A stretch of DNA of 64,000 bases, taken from positions 16,798,050 to 16,862,049 of the forward strand of contig NC_135559.1 of assembly GCF_964340395.1 (NCBI RefSeq), in the 5' to 3' direction. Every line of letters starts with the position of its first letter. Position 1 is the first letter of the stretch. The notes below the pieces were generated by a model, which ran no database searches, was not told the DNA's origin, and was given only the letters and a program-made list of their open reading frames with translations. Positions 46,341 through 58,199 of this stretch are shown one piece after another. Position numbers and translations under genes: made by a program. This DNA is from Glandiceps talaboti (lineage: Eukaryota; Hemichordata; Enteropneusta; Spengelidae).

Positions 46341-47149
46341 ACGAGTGTGAAGCTACCATCATATTCATATTCATCTTCACTTTCAAAAGTTGACCTCTAG
46401 CTCAATGTGAATATGATGATAGCTTCACACGTTCATCATCAGATTCGAAGTCTTCCGAATGGGTACGAACACGCGTTCGGTAAATCACATATCCTTCATT
46501 GGCAGGTTGAAATCATGTCATTGTAATTACTTTTCACTTGATTTGCGTGGATTTGCATGCTTTCTTCTTATTTTTGCCAGAGTATCCAATTTGCACCATG
46601 AATTATTGTTGTCATGGACCATAATTTTTACAGTCGATTGCGTTGACCCTCCCCGATCAAGGGAACTACATACATTGTGATAATTGTGGTCTTGACAACA
46701 CTATTTTGTTTCAATTTCACCAGTGTAAGTGTTAAGTAGGGTTTCAAAGATAGCGACACTGCGGGAAATCAAAACACACCCAGCCAAGCCCTATTATATT
46801 ACATTACTCATACAGGTTTTTTGTACACCCAAATATTGATATTTCATTTTCAAAGATATGGGAAAGGCATACTAAACATCCAAATTAGTTTTTTATATGA
46901 CAACAATAATTCATGGTGCAAATTGGATACTCTGGCAAATCCACGTAAATGAAGTGAAAAGTAACTACAATCACATGATTTCAACCTGCCAATGAAGGAT
47001 TTATGTGATTTGCCGCGGCCCGAACGCTTGTTCGGAAGACTTCGAATCTGATGATGAACGTGTTAAGCTATCATCATATTCACATTGAGCTAGAGGTCAA
47101 CTTTTGAAAGCGAATATGAATATGAATATGATGGTAGCTTCACACTCGT
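46341..47149. mobile_element. Mutator-like foldback element with ~270-bp TIRs and 9-bp target duplication
   Basis: The ends are ACGAGTGTGAAGCTACCATC and its inverted complement GATGGTAGCTTCACACTCGT. The arms continue inward for about 270 bp with over 85 percent apparent pairing, past CCTTCATTGGCAGGTTGAAA and TTTGCACCATGAATTATTGT. GTTTATTGA flanks both sides (46,332-46,340 and 47,150-47,158). Paralogous repeats at 49,675 and 57,260 have one GTTTATTGA and no insert, so they are empty sites. Long TIRs with a 9-bp duplication are typical of Mutator-like elements. There is no transposase, so it is non-autonomous. Confidence 0.88.
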
Positions 47150-47829
47150 GTTTATTGACTGAGTTAGAAGATCATTTTAGTTTTATATTGTCATGTTATT
47201 ACAATTTGACATTGTGTGTTTACTGAACATCTCTGAAGTGTTGAAAGTGTAGTCAAATGTATGCATATTATTTAGGTAATAGGTGTTTTATCCAAGTTTT
47301 TGCCATGCGTCAACAGTGGCATGAAAGGTCACAGGTCAATACCAGGATAGTGTGCAGACTGGGTGTTTACAAGGTTATGATATAAATGTATACTGCAGAC
47401 ATTACTAGTTTGTCCTCTAATCTGAGAAAACATTTTGTTGAAAATTATAAAAACTATTTTTTTTCTGTATATTCACCTGATAGTAAGGTACAGTGAAAAA
47501 AGTCATATTTGGTAAATCACCAGCAATTGTTGTGTCTGTGTTGTGTCAGATTGTCATAGAGGTGCACTTCACTCGACACAGTTAAACCTGATGTTGTTGT
47601 TTTTTTAACACAACTTTTGCATGCTTACAATATAGTTTTATGAAATGTATTCATTATATTAGACAACTTTGGAAGACATGTTTTTTTCACAATTGATGAA
47701 TTTATATACCCTAGATGTGAGTTTAAAATAGTTATCACAATAGTTTACAAATACTTAACTCTGAATACAGTACAAATACTTGTTTAATGGTTTTGCTCAA
47801 GTTTGATGAAATAACACAAAACTATCTGC

Positions 47830-48690
47830 GTGTTACCTGTGCCACGTACACATAATTCTCGAAATTGAGAACTTCGTTTATAAATTCTGTACCTGTGCAA
47901 TAAGTGCATGTTATTTTTGTTTCATGTTATGTACTCCTTTTGCATGGGCCGGTGGCCTAGTAAAACAAACTCGATGGGTAGGCTGTATCACTCAGCCGTG
48001 TCTCACTCACAAGACGAGTGCAAATTTGGGGGGGGGGGACTCCTGGAGTAATGACTCGAAACGTCGGGGACGATTACTCACACAGAGCCTGCAAGTGCTA
48101 ATGTTTGCTGGGCCTGGGTGATCGACTCTGGGATTGCCTGTGGTCTGACTGGGAAAGCCATGACAGTTCCACAGCAACGTGATATAGAGCGCACAATATA
48201 GCCCTGTCATGTAGTCCCAAACCCGAATGGATCTCTGTAGCATTTGTGTGTCTTTGTTTGTATTTGTCTGCATAACAGAAAATCGCTGGGAGGAATTTCC
48301 AGCACAAAAAAAAATAAAAAAATAAAAAAATAAAAACCGATTCCCTAAAATGACGACAACAACAACAACAAAAAACAACAACATATTGCTTTCTCAATAT
48401 CGAGTGCAAGGTATCGTGCAATTTCTGAAAATCAAATGTCCTTTAAATGTAGGCCTTATTCATCAAATTTCAATTCTATGAATAATTTTTGAAAACCACC
48501 CTGGATAACTTTATTGCAAATTTGTCCATATTAGTTAACAGACATCAGAAGAATACAATAAAGTATAAAGAACACTTGTATACAGAAAAAAAAAGAAATG
48601 CAAGTTATTTCACAATTTGAAAGTCAACATAACTTATCAGTTATACAGATAAACATGTAATAATAAGCCTTTGATGTCAGGTGTGTATGA
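47830..48690. other. Inserted non-family sequence, partly duplicated at 55,750-56,120
   Basis: Interrupts the segmental repeats. The right half (CCCTAAAATGACGACAACAA to about 48,690) matches 55,750-56,120, including the CAA run and ATATCGAGTGCAAGGTATCG. The left half (47,920-48,330) has a poly-G run and an A-rich tract and is not recognised. Confidence 0.6.
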
Positions 48691-50334
48691 CTGACATGTG
48701 AAAAATAGCAGTTAGGTCAAAGGTCACAAAGATAACTTGAAATGAGTTATAGTTCTGTTTATTGACTGAGTTAGAAGAACATTTTATATTGTCAAGTTGT
48801 GATAATTTGACAAGACATTGTGTGTTTATTGAACACCTCTGAAGTGTTCTATGTGGATTCAAATGTACTGCATATATTTCTAGGTTAGTTGTTGTCATGT
48901 TACATGGTTTTGTCTTGAGTCAACGATAGCATTTAATTGATAGGTCGATATCACTTGAAATGAATGTTAATGTTTGCAGACTGAACCATAGAGTTCACAA
49001 GGTTATGATAAAACTAGATACAGCATACCTGGGCCTTAATAGTGCTTTGCTTTGTGTCATCTAGGATAATTAATAACCACAGTTTTGTCATGTCTCAACA
49101 GTAGCATTTACATCACAGATCAATATCACCTTAAATCAATTTTACATGTACTGTGTGCTAGGACAGTTTGCAGACTGATAACGAGGGTTATGATAAAACT
49201 GTGGGGTACAGGCCGTACAGCAGATCTGACTAGTAAGCCTCCTTTCAAAGAAAACATTTTGTTGAAACAGATAAAAGTTATTTTTTTTCTAAATATTCAC
49301 TTGATAGTAAGGTATAGGGAAAATCGTATTTGGTGTGTCCCTAGAAATTGTTTTGTGTGAATGTTGTGTCAGATTGCCATAGAGGGCGCACTTGACTTAA
49401 CAGCATTAACTTGATGTTTGCTTTTATTGAACACAAATTTGTGCTTCCATTGTACTTTTGTTTTGTGATTATATTAGACAACTTTAGAAACTATTTTATC
49501 TTGATTAAGTATTTATTTATCCTAGTGGTCACTGTATTGTAACATCACAGAGCTACAGGTAGTCATGTTGAAATGTAGTGACTGAGGCATTTGTTTACAT
49601 CATAAAATGACTGACATGTGAAAAATAGCAGTTAGGTCAGAGGTCAAAGATAACATGAAATGAGTTATAGTAACTGTTTATTGACAGGGATAGAAGAACA
49701 TTTTAGTTTTATATTGTCAAGTTATTACAATTTGACATTGTGTGTTTACTGAACATCTCTGAAGTGTTGAAAGTGTAGTCAAATGTATGCATATTATTTA
49801 GGTAATAGGTGTTTTATCCAAGTTTTTGTCATCCGTCAACAGTAGCATTTTAGGTCACAGGTCAATATACCACTTGAAATAAATTTTACTGTGATCACCA
49901 CGACAGTTTACAGACTGAGAGTTCACAAGTTTATGATATAACTGGATAGTACAGACCTGACTAGCATGTCCTCTAATCAAAGAAAACATTTTGTTGAAAA
50001 TTATAAAAACTTTTTTTTCTGTATATTCACCTGATAGTAAGGTATAGTGAAAAAAAAAATCATATTTGGTACATCACAAGAAATTGTTGTGTGTCTGTAT
50101 TGTGTCAGATTGCCATAGAGGGCGCACTTTACTTGACACAGTCAAACCTGATGTTGTTTTTTTAACACAACTTTTGTGTGCTTACAATGTAGTTTTGAGA
50201 AATGTATTCATTCTAGTAGACAACTTTAGAAGCCATGTTTTTCTCAATTTATGAATTTACCCTAGATGTGAGTTTGAAATAGTTATCACAATTGTTTACA
50301 AATACTTAACTCTGAATACAGTACTTATATATAA

Positions 50335-50462
50335 TCTCCCGGTATTCCGAATGAGTGCCACGTCATCGAGGCCGAATGATTCCCCTCATGTCAGCCGTAT
50401 CCCTCCGATGGATTTCATATTACTATACTTTGACGTCACACCCTGGAAATATGAAGGTCTAT
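50335..50462. other. ~125-bp foreign insert with a perfect CRE-like TGACGTCA
   Basis: Between two copies of the 47-bp ATAGTTATCACAATAG repeat lies a block of higher GC content (CTCCCGGTATTCCGAATGAG to ATGAAGGTCTATG), unlike its flanks. TGACGTCA lies at 50,431-50,438. Origin unknown. Confidence 0.5.
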
Positions 50463-53183
50463 GTATATAATAAAAATAGTTATCACAATAGTTTACTAAT
50501 ACTTAACTCTGAATACAGTACAAATAGTTATCACAATAGTTTACTAATACTTAACTCTGAATACAGTACAAATACTTGTTTTATAGTTTTCAAATATTGC
50601 AAAATTATTTTTTTCTCATCAAGTTCAAATAAATGTTCATCATTATTTTACTTGATGTCAATTTTAGCAACTTATGAAGTTCTATTACAAGTATTTTGTA
50701 GAATCTTCTTAAGTTTTGAGTGTTAACCTCTTTTTCTCAACACTGCTGTAAAGGTTATAGTTTAATACTAGAAATGGTAAATTTGTCATAAAACTATACA
50801 TCAACAAGTACTTTAATCTAAATTGCTTTCTATATCAAACTTAAAAACCTTAAGAAAGTGTCAATTATTTGTCAGTAAAAACATACACTAACAAGTAGTC
50901 TAATGTTAGTTACTTTCATTATCTCTACACAAAAATAAACACCTTGAGAAAATGTCAATGATTTACTTTGAGAGTTGAATTGCACCATGTTTGTACATGT
51001 TTGTAGTTATCTGCCACCCTGTGTCTAAACAATTATAAACCAATTCATTTTAGAGTGATTTAAATAATTTTAGCTGAGAGTATATGTTGTGTAGATATTT
51101 TGCAGGGATTTCACTTACAGTGATTACGAAAAGTCGTAGAAAATTGATTTTCAAATTACATTTTATACCATTTTTGACACATTTTCAACACAAAATTGTT
51201 ATTTGTATACATTATAACCCTTTTCAACTAATCATATCAATAGTACATTTCTGACATGTTTTCAAGCAAAGTGTTCTTGTATGTATTCAGTCAGTGTTCA
51301 AGTAATCACTGCATTTCGACATCACTGAGTTAGTCATGTTAAAATGTAGTGACTGAGGTATTTGTTTACATCATAAAATGACTGACATGTGAAATATAGT
51401 AGTTAGGTCAAAGGTCACAAAGATAACATGAGAAATGAGTTTAATAGTTCTGTGACTCAGACAGTTTATTGACTGGGTTAAAAGAACATTTTATATTGTT
51501 ATGACAATTTGACAAGACATTGTGTGTTTATTTAACACCTCTAAAGTAAATTGTGGATTTTTTAAAACTTGTTTTTATTGTACTATTTAAGGTAGTTGTT
51601 GTATCCACATTTTGTCATGTGTCAACAGTGGCATGAAAGGTCACAGGTCGCGGATCAATACCACTTGAAATAAATTTTCCTGTGTGTCAGGACAGTTTGC
51701 AGACTGAGAGTTTACAAGGTTATGATATAACTGGATAGTACAGGCCTGACTAGTGTGTCCTGTTGAAAATGATAAAAACTATTTTTTTCTGTATTTTCAC
51801 CTGAGTAAAGGATAGGGAAAACTCTTATTTGGTGTACGTGTATCCCTAGAAATTATTGTGTGTCTGTGTTGTGTCAGAATGCCATAGAGGGCGCACTTGA
51901 CTTGCCAGAGTTAAACCTGATGTTTGCTTACAATGTAGTTTTGTGAAAATGTATTCATTATATTAGACAATTTTATAAGCCATGTTTTTCTCAATTGATG
52001 AATTTACCCTAGATGTGAGTTTAAAATAGTTATCACAATAATTTACTAATACTTAACTCTGAATACAGTACAAATACTTGTTTTATGGTTTTGCTCAAGT
52101 TTGATGAAATAACACAAAACTATTTTTTCCCATCAAGTTCAAATAAATGTTTATCATTTTTTTTAATGTTTATTTTAGCAACTTACAAAGTTTTATTACA
52201 AGTATTTTGTAGACTATTTCATATAATGCAATTCAAACTGAACCCATGACAAACATTTCACTCTCATTCCTCCTAATCTTCAGAGTCCTAAACATCTTTT
52301 TGTGAACACTGCTGTAAAGGTAGTTACTGGAAATGATAAACTTGTCATGAAAATATAGATTAAGAAGCATACCTAGTTTAATCTACATTTCTCTCTGTAT
52401 GAAACTTAAAACCTTAAGAAAGTGTCAATTATTTGTCATGAAAAACATATATTGACAAGTAGTCTAATATAAGTTCCTTGATTTCTACATGAAACTAAAC
52501 ACCTAGAGAAAATGTTAATTACTTGACTTTGAGAGTTGAATTGCACCATTTCTGTAGTTGTCTGCCATGTTGTAACAAAATCAATTCCTTTTATAGTGAT
52601 TTAATTTTTGCTGACTATATCTTACATGTGTAGATGTTTTGCTTGGATTTTAGTTATAGTGATTACATCCAGATACATTTCCACATGGACAATTTATTTT
52701 CACATTTTATACCAGTAAAGAGACAACAATTGTAATGAAAATGACAATAACTCTATTAAACATGCAGTACTAACGTCATAATTACAACTTTCAATAATGA
52801 TTTATTTTTTTATTGACAATGTAATTTTCATACTTATATACAAGGCAATAAATATCATTTAAAGTTATATACTTTGAGTCTTGTGTTGTAATGAAAACTG
52901 AAATATTTAGACCTTTAAAAAAACAGCCTTGCAAACGATTATTATTTTTATACTCTTGTAATAACGTCTTGTATTTTATCGAAACAACAAATTATTACTT
53001 TTCAGAATATCAAATCTGATTATTTTTCAGTTCTTTATTAAATTTTAAAAAAAGTTAACATTTTGTTTTAACTTTTATTTAAATTTGATAAATAACTGAG
53101 AAATTATCAGATTTGATTTATATACCATACAAATTTATGTCATATTTCTGTACAGAAACCAACACCTTACCTCCAAGACTACA

Positions 53184-53545
53184 TCTTGTGATAACATAGT
53201 GAAAGTGAATGCTGAATATTCACTATTGAGGGTGATGTGTTAGTAACCTCTCTCCTCCAGTGTAGTATAACACATGATAACATAGTGAAAGTGAATGCTG
53301 AATATTCACTATTGAGGGTGATGTGTTAGTAACCTCTCTCCTCCAGTGTAGTATAACACATGATAACATAGAGAAAGTGAATGCTGAATTATCACTATTG
53401 AGGGTGATGTGTTAGTAACCTCTCTCCTCTAGTGTAGTATAACACATGATAACATAGTGAAAGTGAATGCTGAATATTCACTATTGAGGGTGATGTGTTA
53501 GTACTTTTTAACCTCTCCCGTCTAGCATGGTATAACATATGATAA
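53184..53545 (+). repeat. ~88-bp satellite, second array (about four copies)
   Basis: Same unit and flanks as 42,428-42,985, inside the duplicated block. The last copy carries a short insertion, GTACTTTTTAACC. Confidence 0.92.
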
Positions 53546-54540
53546 CATAGGTCAGTTCAGTTCATAAATCAATGTCATAGAACATGTTCGTTGGTGATCA
53601 CTTCACTTATGTCGGTGAATGTGATTAACACAAACCACAAAGGAAGCAAAATCTGATGCAAAAATTAGTTTTATTGTTCTTGTAAGTATCACAGTAATTA
53701 GTCCCAGAACAAAATACCGCCAATGGCACTGTAGCACAACTGTAGTTAGCTGTTGGTATGGGTGTGGTCTTGTTGTTAGACATATTTGCATAGATTTTTG
53801 GAATCTTTAATTTGCCTACTCTTTCCAGTTTACATCTTTGCAATACAAGCAATCATTAAACCATTGCTGTGGGCATGGTACTGTTGGTAGGCATATTTGC
53901 ATACTTTTGAAAAATATTTATTCACTTACCTACCAATCCCTGTTGTTATCTGTGTAATATGCATCATCATTTCATTGTTGCTAAGGGCATGGTCATGGTT
54001 GCTAGAAACAATTGTATCAAAATGTTTCAACAATAACTGCAGAATGACAGGTACACCTCCAGAAACATCCCCCACCAAGTTTCAACCCCATTCAACATGT
54101 AGTTTCAAGACATAAGTTTTTGACCAAAGTTGAGAATTTTAGACCTAATTTGCATATCGCTTATGGGATCATCATATTGTTAATATATATAGCTTCATCT
54201 ACACTTCCCAGCCCAGCCCAATTTGCTTGATAGTTTTGGAATTATAGATTTTTGACCAAAAACACATTTTTAGACTAATTTGTATATCACTGATGGAATC
54301 ATCATGTTATGAACAATTCTTAACATAAACTCCCCTACGAATGTTGCCACCAAATTTCATACCAATCTACCCTGTAGTTTTTAAGTTTAAGTTTCTGACC
54401 AAAAATCATATATTTTTAACCAAATCACACACCGGTGATAAGATAATTTTGATTTGAACAATTTCAAAACTAGACACCAAAAATGTACTACACCCACCAA
54501 ATATCATGATGGCAATTGGTCCTGCAGTTTTTTACTTTAA

Positions 54541-54544
54541 GTTC

Positions 54545-54595
<51 letters not shown>

Positions 54596-54658
54596 CACAC
54601 ACACAGATAGAGACAGACACTTTGCCATGCCTATAGCACTAATGAACCCTATCAATTC

Positions 54659-54699
<41 letters not shown>

Positions 54700-55092
54700 C
54701 ACATCACACACACACACACAGATAGACAGACAGACACTTTGCCATGCCTATAGCACTAATGAACCCTATCAATTCAGTACACACACACACACACACACAC
54801 ACAGATAGAGACAGACACTTTGCCATGCCTACAGAAGTACTGAACCCTATTAATTCAGTACACACACACACAGATAGACAGACAGACACTTTGCCATGCC
54901 TATAGCACTAATGAACCCTATCAATTCAGTACACACACACACACACAAAGATCATAGACAGACAGACACTTTGCCATGCCTATAGCACTAATGAACCCTA
55001 TCAATTCAGTAGACACACACACACACACACACACACACAGATAGACAGACACTTTGCCATGCCTATAGCGCTAATGAACCCTATCAATTCAG

Positions 55093-55131
<39 letters not shown>

Positions 55132-55195
55132 ACAGATCATAGACAGACAGACACTTTGCCATGCCTATAGTACTAATGAACCCTATCAATTCAGT

Positions 55196-55229
<34 letters not shown>

Positions 55230-55290
55230 ACAGATCATAGACAGGCAGACACTTTGCCATGCCTATAGTACTAATGAACCCTATCAATTC
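54541..55290 (-). repeat. Compound minisatellite: (CA)n plus a ~50-bp unique segment, eight copies
   Basis: (CA)n alternates with GATAGACAGACAGACACTTTG, CCATGCCTATAGCACTAATG and AACCCTATCAATTCAGTA. TTTGCCATGCC occurs eight times from 54,620 to 55,262. The paralogous locus at 43,963-44,080 has a single unit, so seven units were added after the segmental duplication or lost from the other copy. Confidence 0.93.
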
Positions 55291-55751
55291 AGTTGTGCTA
55301 AAATTAATTGGTCAAATGTTTGTTTTGTATTATATTAATTCTGTATGTATCTTATGAAGTAGACAATGCATTTACATATAACACTTGTCAGTATTCTTTA
55401 GGTTGACCAGGGTTTGTCGATAATTTGTCAAACTCCATCTGATTTGTTTTAGTACCTTGACTTGTAAGAGAACAAATACAGTCTCCATGAAATGATTACC
55501 ACTAAATGTAATTTGTACAACAGAAAACATTTTTGACACATTTTCAACAAAATTGTTATTTGTGTAAATTAATTTTATAACCTTAGACTTTTTAACAAAC
55601 AATAACCAAAATACATTTCTGACATGTTTTCAAGGAAAGTTTTAGAATTGTAATAATTAATACTTGCAAGTGTGCTTCGCAATGTGGACAACAAGGAAAT
55701 ATTGGCTGTTCAGTAGTAACATGTCACAGTGATAGATTTTGTTCATTAACA

Positions 55752-55791
55752 ATGATTCCCCAAAATGACAACGACGACGATGATGACGACG

Positions 55792-55836
<45 letters not shown>
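55752..55836 (+). repeat. (GAC/GAT)n-(AAC)n microsatellite
   Basis: A short GACGAYGAT run is followed by about 14 AAC units. The open frame across it (poly-Asp, poly-Asn) is an artefact. Confidence 0.9.
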
Positions 55837-58199
55837 TATTGCTTTCTCAATATCGAGTGCAAGGTATCGTGCAGTTTCTGAAAATCAAATGTCCTTTACA
55901 GGCCTTATTCATCAAATTTCAATTCTATGAATAATATTTAAAAACCACCCTTGATAATTTTATTGCAAATTTGTCCATATTAACAGACATCAGTAGAATA
56001 CAATTAAGTATAGAGAAGAACACTTGTATACAGAAAAAGAAAAAAAAAAGAGATACACTATTTCACAACTTGAAAGTCAACACAACTTATCAGTTATACA
56101 GATAAACATGTAATAATAAGCCTCTGAGGTCAGGTGTGTGTGACTGACATGTGAAAAATAGCAGTTAGGTCAAAGGTCACAGAGATAACTTGAAATGAGT
56201 TATAGTTCTGTTTATTGACTGAGTTAGAAGAATATTTTATATTGTCAAGTTGTGATAATTTGACAAGACGTGTGTCTATTTAACACCTCTGAATTGTTCT
56301 ATGTGGAGTCAAATGTAATATATACAGTGTATATATTATCTAGGTTAGTTGTTGTCATTTTGTATCCATGTTTTTTTCTTTTGTCAACAATAGCATTGAG
56401 GTCACAGGTCAATACCACTTGAAATAAATGTTAATGTTTGCAGACTGAACCATAGAGTTCACAAGGTTATGATAAAACTAGATACAGCATACCTGGGCCT
56501 TGATAGTGCTTTGCTTTGTGTCATTAGCAACCATGGTTTTGTAATATCTCAACAGTAGCATTTACATCACAGATCAATATCACCTTAAATCAATTTTACT
56601 GTGTGACAGGACAGTTTGCAGACTGATAACGAGGGTTATGATAAAGTGTGGAGTACAGCAGATCTGACTAGTAAGCCCAGTATCTTCAAAGAAAACATTT
56701 TCTTGAAAGAGATAAAAGTTATTTTTTCTAAATATTCACTTGATAGTAAGGTATAGGGAAAAATCATAATTGGTGTGTCCCCAGAAATTGCTGTGTGTGA
56801 ATGTTGTGTCAGATTGCCATAGAGGGCGTACTTGACTTAACAGCATTAACTTGATGTTTGCTTTTATTGAACGCAAATTTGTGTGGTTCCATTGTATTTT
56901 TGTTTTGTGATCATATTAAAAAACTTTAGAAACTATTTTTTCTTGATTAAACATTTATTTATCCTAGATGTAAGTTTAAAATAGTTCTTACAACATTATA
57001 CATCCCCTTTCAACTATCTAGTATACATTCTAACATAGAACAATTTTGATATATTTTCATCACAGTGTTCAGTACTGTAAGCATTCAAGTCATGAGTATT
57101 TAAGTGGTCACTGTATTGTAACATCACAGAGCTACAGGTAGTCATGTTGAAATGTAGTGACTGAGGCATTTGTTTACATCATATAAAATGACTGACATGT
57201 GAAAAATAGCAGTTAGGTCAGAGGTCAAAGATAACATGAAATGAGTTATAGTAACTGTTTATTGACAGGGTTAGAAGAACATTTTAGTTTTATATTGTCA
57301 TGTTATTACAATTTGACATTGTGTGTTTACTGAACATCTCTGAAGTGTTGAAAGTGAAGTCAAATGTATGCATATTATTTAGGTAATAGGTGTTTTATCC
57401 AAGTTTTTGCCATGCGTCAACAGTGACACGAAAGGTCACAGGTCAATACCACTTGAAATAAATTTTACTGTGTGCCAGGACAGTTTGCAGACTGAGAGTT
57501 TACAAGGTTATGATATAAATGCATACTGCAGACATTACTAGTATGTCCTCTCATCAAAGAAAACATTTTGTTGAAAATTATAAAAACAGTTTTTTTTTGT
57601 ATATTCACCTGATAGTAAGGTATAGTGAAAAAAACATATTTGGTACATCACTAGAAATTGTTGTGTGTCTGTGTTGTGTCAGATTGCCTTAGAGGGCGCA
57701 CTTCACTTGACACAGTTAAACCTGATGTTGTTGTTTTCTTTAACACAACTTTTGTATGCTTATAATGTAGTTTTGTGAAATGTATTCATTATATTAGACA
57801 ACTTTAGAAGCCATGATTTTTCTCAATTGATGAACTTATATACCCTGACTGTGAGTTTAAAATATTTATCAATAGTTTACCAGCTCTGAATACAGTAAAG
57901 TACTTGTTTTATGGTTTTGCTCAAGTTTCATGAAATAATACAAAATGATTTTTTCTCACAAAGTTCAAATAATTCTGTTTATCATTGTTCTCCTTGATGT
58001 CATTTTAAGCAACTTACAAAGTTTTATTACAAGTATTTTGTAGACTGTGTTATGAACTGTAATGCAAGCTGAACCTATGACGAAAAAATTTACTCTCATT
58101 CTTCCTAATCTTCAGAGTCCTAAACATCTTTTTATGAACACTGCTGTAAAGGTAGTTACTGGAAATGGTAAATTTGTCATGAAAATATAGATTAAACAT

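Larger units (their letters stand above)
38909..57445 (+). promoter_or_regulatory. Recurring DR1 nuclear-receptor-type motifs (AGGTCAnAGGTCA)
   Basis: First DR1 in the repeat unit starts at 38,909, 40,784, 45,244, 46,290, 48,714, 49,634, 51,405, 56,167 and 57,215, with spacer base G, A or T; all nine have both half-sites intact. A second DR1 (AGGTCACAGGTCA) 200 to 300 bp downstream starts at 39,195, 45,464, 47,336, 49,852, 56,399 and 57,433, and in one-base-mutated form at 41,004 and 51,638. DR1 is the consensus for RXR, HNF4 and COUP-TF type receptors. Function here is not shown. Confidence 0.6.

Noticed and set aside
46459-46680. Small gene at 46.5 kb
   Set aside because: Lies within the inverted arm of the Mutator-like foldback element.
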